From Methylobacterium isbiliense (GTDB taxonomy: Bacteria; Pseudomonadota; Alphaproteobacteria; Rhizobiales; Beijerinckiaceae), in contig NZ_BPQQ01000010.1 in assembly GCF_022179325.1 (NCBI RefSeq), forward strand, positions 124,001 to 188,000: a stretch of 64,000 nucleotides of DNA. Reading direction: 5' to 3'. Under the pieces are notes generated by a model, which had not been told where the DNA came from, made no database searches, and saw only the letters and a program-made list of their open reading frames with translations. Positions 18,365 through 27,849 of the stretch are shown piece by piece. A program made the translations under genes and the position numbers. The stretch's first letter is position 1; every line of letters begins with the position of its first letter.

Positions 18365-19871
18365 CCGGCACCACCCGATCGAGGATCTTCGAGGAGGAAA
18401 GGACGCCGGGCAGCCCGGCCCCCGGATGGGTGCCGGCCCCGACGAGGTAGAGGTGGCGCACCGGGCTCCGATTGTGCGGCCGGAAATATGCGCTCTGGGT
18501 GAGGATCGGTTCGAGGCCGAAGCCCGAGCCGCGATAGGCGAGGAAGTCGTCGCGGAAATCGGCCGGCGTCGTCACCCGTGAGGTCACGACGGCGTCGGAC
18601 AGACCCGGCAGCAGCGTCGCGTCGAGCGCCGCGGCGATCCGGCGCCGGTAGGGCTCGGCCAGCGCCGCCCAATCCTGCCCGCCGTCGAGGTTGGGCACCG
18701 GGCTGAGCACGTAGAAGGCGTCGCAGCCCGGCGGCGCGAGGCTCGGGTCGGTGGCGGTGGGGCGGTGCAGGTAGAGACTGAAATCCTCCGCCAGCACCTT
18801 GCGCCCGAAGATGTCGGCCAGGAGGTCGCGGTAGCGCGGCCCGAGCAGGATCGTGTGGTGCGCCACGTCCGCATAGGTCCGGCGCGTGCCGAAGTACCAG
18901 ACGAACAGGCCCATCGAGGAGTGCGCCCGGCGCATCCGCCAGTCGCCCCAGGGCGGCTTCGCCTCCGGTGGCAGGAGGTGGAGCGCCGTCCAGGCGGAAT
19001 CCGCGTTCGAGACCACGATGTCGGCCGGGATCGATTCGCCGTCCGCCAGGACCACCCCGCGGGCGGTGCCGTTCGCGACCGTGATGCGCGACACCTCCGC
19101 CCCGAGGCGCAGGCGCCCGCCCTGCCCCTCGATCAGGCCCACGAGCCCGCGCACCAGCGCGCCGGTGCCGCCCATGGCGAAATGCACGCCCCAGCGCCGC
19201 TCCAGGGCGGCGATCAGGCAGTAGATCGCGCTCGCCCGGAACGGCGAGCCGCCGATCAGCAGGGGATGGAAGCTGAATGCGGTGCGCAGCCGCTCGTCGC
19301 GGAAGAAGCGCGACACCAGCCCGTAGACGCTGCGATGGCCGCCCAGGCGCAGGAGGTCGGGGGCGATCCGCAGCATGTCGGACGCGGCGCCGAACGGCAC
19401 GTGCCCGAGCTCTTCGAAGCCGACGCGGCAGATCTCCGCCGAGGCCGCCATGAAGCGGGCATAGGCCTCCACCTCGTCGGGGGCGATGCGGGCCACCTGC
19501 GCCCGCATCGCCGCCTCGTCGTCGCTCACGTCGAGGGTGGCGCCGTCGTGGAAGCGGATGCGGTAGAAGGGCCGCATCGGCACGAGCGCGACATCCTCGG
19601 CGCGCCGCCGGCCGCACAGCTCCCAGAGTTCGTCGAACAGGAACGGCGCGGTGACGATGGTCGGGCCGGCATCGAAGGTGAACCCGTCCTGCCGGTGCAC
19701 GCGCGCCCGCCCGCCGGGCTGGTCGAGGCGCTCCAGCACCGTGACGCGATAGCCCCGGGCGCCGAGCCGCACCGCCGCGGCGAGACCGCCGAAGCCGCTG
19801 CCGATCACCACCGCGTGGGGCCTGCGGCCGGCCCGGGAGAACCGGGGCCGCACATCGTCGAGTGTCAACAT
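18345..19871 (-). CDS. crtI: phytoene desaturase
   Basis: 508 residues. CrtI desaturates phytoene stepwise to neurosporene or lycopene using FAD. The FAD-binding Rossmann motif is at residues 20-30 (VVIGSGFGGL) and the substrate-side PGGRARV follows. The C-terminal signature GAGTHPGAGLPGVL is intact. The ATG at 19871 lies inside a PpsR palindrome and has no Shine-Dalgarno sequence; a GTG at 19853 (residue 7) is an alternative start. First gene of the crtI-crtB-small ORF unit. Confidence 0.95.
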   Translation of the reverse strand: MLTLDDVRPRFSRAGRRPHAVVIGSGFGGLAAAVRLGARGYRVTVLERLDQPGGRARVHRQDGFTFDAGPTIVTAPFLFDELWELCGRRRAEDVALVPMRPFYRIRFHDGATLDVSDDEAAMRAQVARIAPDEVEAYARFMAASAEICRVGFEELGHVPFGAASDMLRIAPDLLRLGGHRSVYGLVSRFFRDERLRTAFSFHPLLIGGSPFRASAIYCLIAALERRWGVHFAMGGTGALVRGLVGLIEGQGGRLRLGAEVSRITVANGTARGVVLADGESIPADIVVSNADSAWTALHLLPPEAKPPWGDWRMRRAHSSMGLFVWYFGTRRTYADVAHHTILLGPRYRDLLADIFGRKVLAEDFSLYLHRPTATDPSLAPPGCDAFYVLSPVPNLDGGQDWAALAEPYRRRIAAALDATLLPGLSDAVVTSRVTTPADFRDDFLAYRGSGFGLEPILTQSAYFRPHNRSPVRHLYLVGAGTHPGAGLPGVLSSSKILDRVVPDAALFA

Positions 19872-19908
19872 AAGTTGACACTATCGTCGCAGACCCGCCC
19901 CGAGGCAA
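19863..19908 (-). promoter_or_regulatory. crtI promoter with PpsR/CrtJ palindrome on the start codon
   Basis: On the minus strand, TTGCCT (19903-19908), a 17-base spacer and GATAGT (19880-19885) form a candidate sigma-70 type promoter. Immediately downstream, 19863-19880 is a TGT-N12-ACA palindrome (part of a nearly symmetric 22-base element) that contains the crtI ATG. Transcription would start about two bases before the ATG, giving a leaderless message. The PpsR motif is known; the promoter assignment is inference. Confidence 0.6.
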
Positions 19909-19914
19909 GGCCCG

Positions 19915-20829
19915 TCAGGGGCCCTCCTGCGCCAGCGCCCGGATGCGCTCGGCCGCGAAGGCCTCGATGGAGAAATCGTCCGTCGGCACCCGGGCCATGA
20001 AGCGCTCGGCGATCTCGAACAGGAGGAGATCGGGCCGCACCGCCTCGACATAGGCCCAGTCGATGCTGGCCGACCAGACGAAGTGCAGCTCGCGGAAAGT
20101 CTCCGCCAGCGCGCCGCTCAGCATGCCGTGGACGTGACCCGAGCAGGACGAGCCGAACAGCACCACCCGGCGCGGATCGGCCTGCGGGCTCGGGTTGCGG
20201 AAGACGACGTGCGCGCCGACGTGCAGATCGTGACCGCGCCCGGCGGCCTCGTAGACCCGGGCCAGCGTGCCGGGCTCGCGCACCGCATCCCGCTGCAGGA
20301 CGTGGCGCATCACCGTTTCCGGCTCCGGGAAGGGCAGCTTGGTCTCGATGTCCATCACCTGGGCGCAGGGGTGGGACGGACGCAGGGCGAGGTCGTCGCG
20401 CGGGGTGGCGCCGCAGGCCCGGCAAATCTCCCGGTAGGCCAGGAAGTAGCCCGGAAACGACCAGTGCGTGTCGGTGCGGAAGTAGAGGTCGGCCGCGTCG
20501 CGCCCGGCCCGCATCGGCCCGACGAGGTCGACCAGGAGGGCGCGGCCGGCCCGGGTCAGCGAGAGCAGGCGGGCAAGGCGCCGCGCCGGGGAGCGGCGCA
20601 CCTTCACCCGCAGGCCGGCGAACTTGTTGTCGTAGACGGTGATCTTCTCCGGCACGACGACGTGGAGGTAGCGCGCGCCGAGGCCCTCGGCCCGCGCCGC
20701 CCGCGCCAGGGCGAGGTGGCGCCACGCCAGGAGCCGGGCCCAGACCTCGCGGCTGTTGCCGTACTGGGCGACGACGTCGTTCGAGCCGCCGGTGAGAAAG
20801 AGCCAGCCGTCCTGGCCGATATGGAACAT
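19915..20829 (-). CDS. AlgX/AlgJ-like SGNH O-acyltransferase
   Basis: About 304 residues from the ATG at 20829. Catalytic motifs of the alginate O-acetyltransferase fold are seen: the DTHW motif in LYFRTDTHWSFPGYF and a GSSCSG nucleophile block in VVLFGSSCSG. Such enzymes acetylate exopolysaccharides in the periplasm. It shows no obvious signal peptide (start MFHIGQDGWLFLTGG, a typical AlgX-type opening). It lies 16 bases after a family 2 glycosyltransferase and 43 bases before crtI, embedded in the pigment island. Confidence 0.72.
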   Translation of the reverse strand: MFHIGQDGWLFLTGGSNDVVAQYGNSREVWARLLAWRHLALARAARAEGLGARYLHVVVPEKITVYDNKFAGLRVKVRRSPARRLARLLSLTRAGRALLVDLVGPMRAGRDAADLYFRTDTHWSFPGYFLAYREICRACGATPRDDLALRPSHPCAQVMDIETKLPFPEPETVMRHVLQRDAVREPGTLARVYEAAGRGHDLHVGAHVVFRNPSPQADPRRVVLFGSSCSGHVHGMLSGALAETFRELHFVWSASIDWAYVEAVRPDLLLFEIAERFMARVPTDDFSIEAFAAERIRALAQEGP

Positions 20830-20845
20830 CGGGGCTTCGGCTGCG

Positions 20846-21862
20846 CTAGCGCCCGTCGTGCCGCTGGTCCGAGGCGTCCGGCCAGCCGGCGGGATGCGAC
20901 ACGCGCGCCTGGCGGCCGCGCAGGCCGCGTGCGGCCCAGGCCGCACCGCTGCGGGCGGGCATGAGGGCCAGCGCGAGGGCGAGGCGGGCCTGCAGCCGCG
21001 GATCGTAGAGCCGCGCGCGGCGCATCTCGTCGAGAAAGCGCCGCATCTCGCCCCATGTGCGCCAGGGCCAGCGATGGCCGCGGCGGCTCTGCTTGACCTG
21101 CATGTAGATCAGGGCGTTGCGGTCGAGCTCGTCGCGGTAGTCTCCCGTATCGGAGGCGTCGACCGCCAGCTCGCTGCGCAGCAGATAGTAGAGCGGCGGC
21201 TCCGCGGCCTTCCCGCCGAACCCGGCCGCGAGCATCCGCTCGGAATGATCGCAATGCTCGTACCCGTAGCGGCCGAAGCGGGTGTCCATGTAGCCGACCC
21301 TCCGCAGCGCCGTGCGGCTGAACGAGACGCACTGGCCGGAGATGTCGGGGCTCAGCACCGGATCCTCCGGCGTGCCCGCGCCCGAGACGAACCGGTCGGC
21401 GAACCACTCGCCCGCGAAGTTCGCGTGACCCCAGCGCCGGGCGGCCTCGATCCAGGGCGCCTCCCAGCCGTCGCGCTGCGGCGCCGTGTCGTCCTCCAGC
21501 AGGATGGCGACGTCGCAGCGGGCGACCTCGTGCAGGTGGAAGAGCACCCGGTTCTTGTTCCAGGCCACGCCCCGGTTCGGCGCGCTCAGATGCGGCACCC
21601 GCAGGCGGCGGAGCAGGGCGGCGGTGTCGTCGCGCGACCCGTCGTCGGCGACGAACAGCGCGTGAGGCGTGGCGGTGTGGCGCGCCACGCTCTCCAGCGT
21701 CCGCGCCAGCGACCCGGCGCGATTGTAGGTCGTGATCCCGATTCCGAGACGCGGCAAACCGAACTGACTCCGGCGAGGACCACCGAACGGCCCGCCGGCC
21801 TCGCGGCGGCACCATAGGCGAACGCGTTCCGGGCGCAAAGCGGCCGCCGCGCCGGGGCTCAC
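20846..21862 (-). CDS. glycosyltransferase family 2
   Basis: A GT-A fold glycosyltransferase. Motifs are GIGITTYNRAGSLARTLESV near the start, ADDGSRDDT, then ILLEDDTAP as the metal-binding acidic block, and later YGYEHCDHSERM. The ATG at 21862 overlaps the bchO stop, but a TTG at 21757 just before the conserved LPRLGIGITTY is also plausible, so the first 35 residues are uncertain. It probably builds a surface or lipid-linked glycan with its AlgX/J-like neighbour. Confidence 0.78.
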   Translation of the reverse strand: MSPGAAAALRPERVRLWCRREAGGPFGGPRRSQFGLPRLGIGITTYNRAGSLARTLESVARHTATPHALFVADDGSRDDTAALLRRLRVPHLSAPNRGVAWNKNRVLFHLHEVARCDVAILLEDDTAPQRDGWEAPWIEAARRWGHANFAGEWFADRFVSGAGTPEDPVLSPDISGQCVSFSRTALRRVGYMDTRFGRYGYEHCDHSERMLAAGFGGKAAEPPLYYLLRSELAVDASDTGDYRDELDRNALIYMQVKQSRRGHRWPWRTWGEMRRFLDEMRRARLYDPRLQARLALALALMPARSGAAWAARGLRGRQARVSHPAGWPDASDQRHDGR

Positions 21863-22752
21863 CCCTGCGTCACGCCCTCGCGCGCGGCCGCGGCCAGGAT
21901 CAGGGCGGCGACCGCCTCCGGCCTCTCCTCGTGGGCGAGGTGGCCGAGGCCGCGCATCAGCTCCAGCCGTGCCCGGGCCCCCAGGCGCTCGGCCACGCGG
22001 AACGACACCTCGGGCGCGATGGTGCGGTCGTCCCCGCCGACGACGAGCAGCACCGGGACGGCGAGGCGCGGCAGGTCGCGGTCGAGGTCAACGAGGTCCC
22101 AGTTCGCCATCATGCCGAGCGCGCCGGCGATGTGGGAGGGCCGCTGGAACAGGCGCCGGTACAGATCGAGCCCCTGCCGGTCGAGGGTGGAGCCGGTGCC
22201 GCGGATCAGCCGCTCGACGGCGCTGCGATCGGCCGACCACGCGAAGACCCGGGGCGTGACCGGATTGAGGAACAGCGCCCGGGCCATGGCCGGGAAGATC
22301 AGCCCGGCCATGCCGGGGAAGGGCTTGAGCGCGGCGTTGACGCCGACGAGCAGCCGGGGCGCCAGCGCCACGTCGAGGCAGAGCCGGACCAGGATCGCGG
22401 CCCCGGCCGAGTGGCCGACGACGACCTGCGGGGCTGCGCCGAGGGCACCGAGGAGGGCGGCCAGCGCGCCGGCCATGCGCGGCAGCGAGGGGGTCGGGAG
22501 CGGATCGCTGAAGCCGTGGCCGGGCAGGTCGGGTGCGATGACGCGGAAGCGCGCGGCGAGCTGCGGCAGCAGCCCGCGCCAGGAATGCGTCGCCGCGCCG
22601 GTGCCGTGGACGAGGAGGAGCGCCGGCCCCTCGCCCGCCTCCTGCACGTGCCATGTCAGGCCGCCCGCCGCGACGAAGCGGCTGGCCGCGCGGTTCGGCC
22701 AGTCGCGGCCCTCGCGCTCGAAGGTGGGCCTGTCGTCGCTGAAGGGCAGCAT
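21859..22752 (-). CDS. bchO: magnesium chelatase accessory alpha/beta hydrolase
   Basis: 297 residues. The alpha/beta-hydrolase fold shows the oxyanion HGTGAATHSW, a nucleophile elbow VVGHSAGAAI and a terminal His block (MRGLGHLAHEERPE). BchO accompanies BchI and BchD in most purple-bacterial clusters, though its exact reaction is unsettled. It starts 9 bases after bchD's stop codon, in the bchI-bchD-bchO unit. Confidence 0.92.
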   Translation of the reverse strand: MLPFSDDRPTFEREGRDWPNRAASRFVAAGGLTWHVQEAGEGPALLLVHGTGAATHSWRGLLPQLAARFRVIAPDLPGHGFSDPLPTPSLPRMAGALAALLGALGAAPQVVVGHSAGAAILVRLCLDVALAPRLLVGVNAALKPFPGMAGLIFPAMARALFLNPVTPRVFAWSADRSAVERLIRGTGSTLDRQGLDLYRRLFQRPSHIAGALGMMANWDLVDLDRDLPRLAVPVLLVVGGDDRTIAPEVSFRVAERLGARARLELMRGLGHLAHEERPEAVAALILAAAAREGVTQG

Positions 22753-22761
22753 CGGGGGGCG

Positions 22762-24477
22762 TCAGCCTCGCGCGGCAGTCTCGCGCCGCACCGCCCGGGA
22801 GAGCTGCGCGGCATCGGCCTGGGGCATCGGCAGGTAGTGCGCCGCCATCGCGGCGGCGAGCCGGCGGGCCGACTCCTGCGGCAGCGAAGCAGTGTCGATC
22901 AGGAGCGCCCGGGTGCCGTACGCCGCGAGCGCCTTGGCGGCGGCCAGGGCGTCCTGCGCGGCCTCCGCCCGGCCCGGCGCGCCGGAGCGCGAGACGTTCG
23001 CCCGTCCGTCGGTGAGCAGCACCACGACCGGCGTGCGTCCGCCGCGCCGGATGCCCTCGGCCAGGGCCGCGGCCGCGTCGAGGCCGGCGGCGAGCGGCGT
23101 GCCGCCGCCCCCGGGCAGGGCCGCCAGCGCGCGCTTGGCTCGCACCAGCGACCGGGTCGGCGGCAGGAGCAGGTCCGCCTCGCGGCCCCGGAACGCGATC
23201 AGCGCCACGCGGTCGCGCCGCACGTAGCACTCGGCCAGCAGCAGCTCGACCGCACCCTTGGCCTCCGCGAGGCGCTCCAGCGCCGCCGAGCCGGACGCGT
23301 CCACCGCGAACACGGTCGTCGTCTCGGTGCGCTGGACGAGGCGGCGGATGCGGATGTCCTCGGGCCGCATCAGGATCCGGCCGGGCGACGCGCCGCGCAG
23401 CCGCTGCCAGGGGGCGGCTGCCCGCAGGGTCTCGACGAGCGCGAGGCGCCCGCGGCGGGGATCGCCCGGCCGGGCGCCGACGGGCCGCCCGCGGCGCGGC
23501 TGCGCGGACGCGGCGCCGGCCCGGCCGGCCGACGGGGCGCGGGCGCGCGGCCCCTGCCCGGCGAGCAGCCGGGCGAGCAGTCCCGCGGGAAGCGCGGCCG
23601 CGGCGGCGGCGAGCACGCGGTCCTGCGCCGCCATCCCCTCGCCGGCGGCCGGCTCCGTCTCGGATTCGGGCGGGGTCTCGGCCGGTTCGGGCTCGGCGGG
23701 CCGGTGCAGGGCGCGCGGCGCCAGCACCAGGGCGGCGGCGGCCGCGAGATCGTCCTCCGCCACGGCCCGCCGCCCGCCGAGCGCCGCGTGCAGGCGCGCC
23801 ACGCGCAGCGCCAGCACCGGTGCCCGCAGCGAGGCGATGCCGAGCGCCAGCGCGATCCGGCAGAGCCGACCGACCGCCTCCTCGTCGCAGGTCATGCCGT
23901 CGAGGCACGCGCGCGCCGCCTCGCGGTCGAGGTCGGGAAGCGGCGCGGCGAGGTCGGGCAGACGGACCGTGTCGAGATCGAGCCAGAGGGCGGCCCGGTC
24001 GGCGAGCGCGGCGGACACGGCTTCGTCGGCCTCCTCGCCCTCGTCGAGGAGCACGAGCCCGCAGCGCGCCGGCAGCCGGGCGGCGAGCCCGTCGCGCGCG
24101 ATCTCGACCTCGCCCGTGTCGAGCGCCTGCGCGATCCGGACCGCGGTGCCGGCCGTCAGCCGCTCGGCCATCGGCACGATCACCACGCCGCCATCCGCCT
24201 GCGCCAGCAGGCCCGGCCGCAGCACCGCGTGCCCGGCGCGCAGCGTCGCGGGCAGATCGAGGCCGCCGAGCAGGTTCTCGTCGCCGATCCCCGCCGTCAG
24301 GCGCGGCATCGGCGTCTGCGCGGGCAGGAGCGCGCGCAACCGGGTGAGCCACGCCTCGCGCGCCGGACCCGGGCGGGCTCGCAGGACGACGCCGCCGCAG
24401 CCCGCCGGATCGAGGGCGAACAGGGCGGCGGCAAGGCCCGCGTGGAACCAGACCGTGTCCTCGGCGGGCGTGCTCAC
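22762..24477 (-). CDS. bchD: magnesium chelatase subunit D
   Basis: 571 residues. The N-terminal half is a degenerate AAA+ domain without a clear Walker A; a proline/acid-rich linker follows (residues around 280-330). The C-terminal half is a von Willebrand/integrin-type domain with the MIDAS motif [10 protein letters not shown]. With BchI it forms the ATPase ring that drives insertion of Mg into protoporphyrin IX on BchH. The start overlaps the bchI stop by four bases. Confidence 0.95.
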   Translation of the reverse strand: MSTPAEDTVWFHAGLAAALFALDPAGCGGVVLRARPGPAREAWLTRLRALLPAQTPMPRLTAGIGDENLLGGLDLPATLRAGHAVLRPGLLAQADGGVVIVPMAERLTAGTAVRIAQALDTGEVEIARDGLAARLPARCGLVLLDEGEEADEAVSAALADRAALWLDLDTVRLPDLAAPLPDLDREAARACLDGMTCDEEAVGRLCRIALALGIASLRAPVLALRVARLHAALGGRRAVAEDDLAAAAALVLAPRALHRPAEPEPAETPPESETEPAAGEGMAAQDRVLAAAAAALPAGLLARLLAGQGPRARAPSAGRAGAASAQPRRGRPVGARPGDPRRGRLALVETLRAAAPWQRLRGASPGRILMRPEDIRIRRLVQRTETTTVFAVDASGSAALERLAEAKGAVELLLAECYVRRDRVALIAFRGREADLLLPPTRSLVRAKRALAALPGGGGTPLAAGLDAAAALAEGIRRGGRTPVVVLLTDGRANVSRSGAPGRAEAAQDALAAAKALAAYGTRALLIDTASLPQESARRLAAAMAAHYLPMPQADAAQLSRAVRRETAARG

Positions 24478-25613
24478 CCGAAAACCTCGTCAAGCGCGCG
24501 GGCGACGCGGGCGCCGGACCCGGCCTCGTCGAGCGGATTGCGGCGCAGGCGGTGGCGCAGCGCCGCCGGCGCGACGCCGCGCAGGTGATCGGTGGTGACC
24601 CGCCGCTGGCCCTCCAGGCTCGCGAGCGCCCGGGCGGCGCGCATCAGGGTCAGCTCGCCGCGCAGGCCGTCGGTGCCGAGGGCGAGGCACAGCCGCGCGG
24701 CCGCCTCCAGCGCGGCATCGGGCACCACCACGCCGCCGAGCCGGTCGCGGGCCGCCAGAATCGTCTCGCGCAAGGCCCGCTCCTCGCCCGCCCAGGCCGC
24801 GCCGAACCCGGCCGCGTCGCGCTCGTAGGCGTCGCGCCGCCGGACGATCTCGATCCGGGTCGGCAGGTCGGTCGGCGTCGTCACCTCGACCGCGAGGCCG
24901 AAGCGGTCGAGGAGCTGCGGCCGCAGCTCCCCCTCCTCCGGGTTGCCGCTGCCGACGAGAACGAAGCGCGCCGGATGGCGCACGCTCAGCCCCTCGCGCT
25001 CCACCGTGTTGACGCCGGAGGCCGCCACGTCGAGCAGCAGATCGACGAGGTGGTCCTCCAGCAGGTTGACCTCGTCGATGTAGAGAAAGCCGCGATTCGC
25101 CCGCGCCAGGAGGCCGGGCTCGAACGCCTTCTCGCCCGCCGCGAGCGCCCGGCCGATGTCCAGCGCCCCGACCACCCGGTCCTCTGTGGCCCCGAGCGGC
25201 AGGTCGACCACCGGCACCGGCACCGCCTGCACGGGCAGGCCGTGGGGCAGGCGCGCCTGGCAGGTGGCGCAGAGCCCGGCCGTCTCGGCCGGATCGCAGG
25301 CATAGGGGCAGCCCGCCACCGCCCGCATCGGCGGCAGCAGCGCCGCGAGGGCCCGCACCGCCGTGGACTTGCCGGTGCCGCGGTCCCCGAACACCAGCAC
25401 GCCGCCGACCGACGGATCGATTGCCGCGATCAGGAGGGCGCGGCGCATCTCGTCCTGGCCGACGATGGCGGCGAACGGATAGGTGCCGGTGGCCGGGGCC
25501 CGGATCGCGGGCAGCGGATCCGGCTTCAAGGCCCGCCGGGACAGGGCCGATTGGGTGAGCGCCACGACGAAACCTCGACGAGCAGGGCCGGGCATCCGGA
25601 ACCGGATCAGCAT
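24474..25613 (-). CDS. bchI: magnesium chelatase ATPase subunit I
   Basis: 379 residues. The AAA+ domain has Walker [10 protein letters not shown] near residue 82, Walker [14 protein letters not shown], and sensor/Arg-finger segments ([18 protein letters not shown]). The family Cys-rich insertion ([14 protein letters not shown]) is present. The start is uncertain: ATG 25613, ATG 25595 or GTG 25568; none has a clear ribosome site. First gene of bchI-bchD-bchO, preceded by two PpsR-type palindromes. Confidence 0.95.
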   Translation of the reverse strand: MLIRFRMPGPARRGFVVALTQSALSRRALKPDPLPAIRAPATGTYPFAAIVGQDEMRRALLIAAIDPSVGGVLVFGDRGTGKSTAVRALAALLPPMRAVAGCPYACDPAETAGLCATCQARLPHGLPVQAVPVPVVDLPLGATEDRVVGALDIGRALAAGEKAFEPGLLARANRGFLYIDEVNLLEDHLVDLLLDVAASGVNTVEREGLSVRHPARFVLVGSGNPEEGELRPQLLDRFGLAVEVTTPTDLPTRIEIVRRRDAYERDAAGFGAAWAGEERALRETILAARDRLGGVVVPDAALEAAARLCLALGTDGLRGELTLMRAARALASLEGQRRVTTDHLRGVAPAALRHRLRRNPLDEAGSGARVARALDEVFG

Positions 25614-25631
25614 TCACCCGGGCAGGAGAAA

Positions 25632-25674
25632 TGTCTAACGGAATTGACGCGCAACATGTCGTTACGGGATGACA
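25632..25674 (-). promoter_or_regulatory. two tandem PpsR/CrtJ sites upstream of bchI
   Basis: 25657-25674 reads TGT-N12-ACA exactly. 25632-25649 reads TGT-N12-ACG, one base off. The sites are 25 bases apart, a spacing that would favour cooperative binding of two PpsR dimers on roughly the same DNA face. They lie in the 152-base gap between hemA and bchI. No convincing -35/-10 pair was found here. Confidence 0.65.
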
Positions 25675-25765
25675 ATCCGACGTGAGACAGGGCGCCGAAG
25701 CAGCGCGGCGGCCCCTCATCCGCACGGGACAAGGGATCCCCGCGCTCCGCGTCGGAGCCGGCTGC

Positions 25766-26977
25766 CTACGCCGCCTTGGCGAGCCCGATCCGGGCCCAGA
25801 TGGCGCAGAGCGCCGCCACCAGATGGTCGATATCGGCGTCGCTGTGCAGCGGGGACGGGGTGACGCGCAGGCGCTCCGTGCCGCGGGGGACGGTGGGATA
25901 GTTGATCGGCTGGACGTAGATGCCGAACTCGTCGAGCAGCATGTCGCTGATCTGCTTGCACAGGACGGGGTCGCCGACCATCACCGGGACGATGTGGCTC
26001 GGGTTGTCGAGGAGCGGGATGCCGGCCGCATCGAGGCGGCGGCGGACCTGCGCGACGCGGTCCTGGTGGCGGTCGCGCTCGGCGCCGCTCTGCTTGAGGT
26101 GGCGGATGGAGGCCGCCGCCCCGGCCGCCACGGCCGGCGGCAGCGAGGTGGTGAAGATGAAGCCCGAGGCGAAGCTGCGCACGAAGTCGCACAGGGCCGA
26201 CGAGGCCGCGATGTAGCCGCCGCAGACCGCAAAGGCCTTGCCGAGCGTGCCCTCGATCACCGTCAGGCGGTGCATCAGCCCCTCGCGCTCGGCGATGCCG
26301 CCGCCGCGCGGGCCGTAGAGGCCGACCGCGTGGACCTCGTCGAGGTAGGTCATGGCCCCGTAGGCCTCGGCGACGTCGCAGAGTTCGGCGATCGGCGCGA
26401 TGTCCCCGTCCATCGAATAGACGGACTCGAAGGCGACGAGCTTGGGCAGCGCCGGATCGACGAGCCGCAGCTTGCGCTCCAGGTCGGCCGGGTCGTTGTG
26501 GCGGAAGATGTGGCGCTCGGCGCGGCTGGAGCGGATGCCCTCGATCATCGAGGCGTGGTTGCCCTCGTCCGAGAACACCACGCAGCCCGGCAGTTTCGAG
26601 GCCAGCGTGCCGAGCGCCGCCCAGTTCGAGACGTAGCCCGAGGTGAAGAGCAGCGCCGCCTCCTTGTGGTGGAGGTCGGCGAGTTCGCGCTCGAGCAGCA
26701 CGTGGTAGTGGTTGGTGCCGGAGATGTTGCGGGTGCCGCCGGCTCCCGCGCCGCAGCGGTCGAGCGCCTCGTGCATCGCCCGCAGCACCGTCGGGTGCTG
26801 GCCCATGCCGAGATAGTCGTTCGAACACCAGACCGTGACCTCGCTCTGGCCGCCGGGCGCGTGGTGCGTGGCGTGGGGGAAGCGCCCGGCCTGCCGTTCG
26901 AGATCGGTGAAGATCCGGTAGCGTCCTTCGCGGTGAAGGCCCTGGAGCTGCGCGGCGAAGAACGATTCGTAGTCCAT
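25766..26977 (-). CDS. hemA: 5-aminolevulinate synthase
   Basis: 403 residues. HemA condenses glycine with succinyl-CoA to 5-aminolevulinate, the first tetrapyrrole step in alphaproteobacteria. The PLP lysine is Lys247 in [10 protein letters not shown]; the glycine-binding and CoA stretches [23 protein letters not shown] and [10 protein letters not shown] are intact. GGAAGG lies 6-8 bases ahead of the ATG. It follows puhE by 66 bases at the end of the long pigment operon. Confidence 0.95.
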   Translation of the reverse strand: MDYESFFAAQLQGLHREGRYRIFTDLERQAGRFPHATHHAPGGQSEVTVWCSNDYLGMGQHPTVLRAMHEALDRCGAGAGGTRNISGTNHYHVLLERELADLHHKEAALLFTSGYVSNWAALGTLASKLPGCVVFSDEGNHASMIEGIRSSRAERHIFRHNDPADLERKLRLVDPALPKLVAFESVYSMDGDIAPIAELCDVAEAYGAMTYLDEVHAVGLYGPRGGGIAEREGLMHRLTVIEGTLGKAFAVCGGYIAASSALCDFVRSFASGFIFTTSLPPAVAAGAAASIRHLKQSGAERDRHQDRVAQVRRRLDAAGIPLLDNPSHIVPVMVGDPVLCKQISDMLLDEFGIYVQPINYPTVPRGTERLRVTPSPLHSDADIDHLVAALCAIWARIGLAKAA

Positions 26978-27043
26978 GGCGCGTCACCTTCCTGTGGTGG
27001 GGCGGGCTCTCCGGGCCCGCTCAGGCGAGTACTCGGCCGGCGC

Positions 27044-27838
27044 TCAGCGCGCCGTGCGGGTGTCGGCGTCGCCGGCGGGCCGGCGGGCGGGCAGTCCCCA
27101 GCCCCAGAGGGCGGCGGAGGGCAGCGGCAGCATCAGGAACCCGTGTTCCAGGATGGCGAGCGCCATCAGCGTCGCCATCATGGTGTGGCCGGCGAGCGCG
27201 AAGGCGGAGGCGCTCTCGGTGACCGCCGGATGCAGCAGCACCAGCAGAATGGCCGTCGCCAGGGTCATCGCGACGGGAAACAGCGCGTTCATCGGCGCGC
27301 GCCGGAAGAAGCTGCCGAGGTAGCGCAGGTGCTCGGGCAGGAACTCGGCGTTGAGATTGCGCACGCCGAGATAGAGGTTGAGCCGGGCGCTGAGGTTCAT
27401 CCCCCAGAGCACGAGGTAGGTCCAGAGGGCGATCCGATTCGGCCGTCCCTCGGTGAGCCACGCGACGGCGAGCGCGCCCAGGATGATCGCCGCCTCGTGC
27501 CAGAGGTTGGTGGCCGCCGCCTGCCCGAACCGGGCGAGGCCGCGGGCCGTGGGCAGACCGGCCGTGCGGCGCGGACCGGCGAGAAAGCCCATGTAGAAGG
27601 CCATCTCCTGCCAGCCCCACACGACCAGGGCCGCCGTGAAGGCCGCGTAGGCCCCCGCCTCGGTGGGCTCGCCCGCGCTCCAGGCGATCGCCCACAGGGC
27701 GCCGGCGAGCGCGAGGCTCGTCGCCCCGAAGCTCCAGGCATGGGTGCGCCGCGGCCGGTGGTTCAGCCAGAGGATGACCCCGGTGAGGAACCACCACATC
27801 ACGACGGCGTAGAGGATCGGCGCGGCGTAGTCCGACAT
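27044..27838 (-). CDS. puhE: photosynthetic complex assembly protein PuhE
   Basis: 264 residues from the ATG at 27838, with about seven hydrophobic segments (YAVVMWWFLTGVILWLNH near the start) and the family-type VWGWQEMAFYMGF and LNLYLGVRNLN stretches. PuhE is a membrane protein needed for optimal assembly of the reaction centre/LH1 complex. It lies 11 bases after acsF, as in other purple bacteria. Confidence 0.88.
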   Translation of the reverse strand: MSDYAAPILYAVVMWWFLTGVILWLNHRPRRTHAWSFGATSLALAGALWAIAWSAGEPTEAGAYAAFTAALVVWGWQEMAFYMGFLAGPRRTAGLPTARGLARFGQAAATNLWHEAAIILGALAVAWLTEGRPNRIALWTYLVLWGMNLSARLNLYLGVRNLNAEFLPEHLRYLGSFFRRAPMNALFPVAMTLATAILLVLLHPAVTESASAFALAGHTMMATLMALAILEHGFLMLPLPSAALWGWGLPARRPAGDADTRTAR

Positions 27839-27849
27839 GGGCGGCTGCG

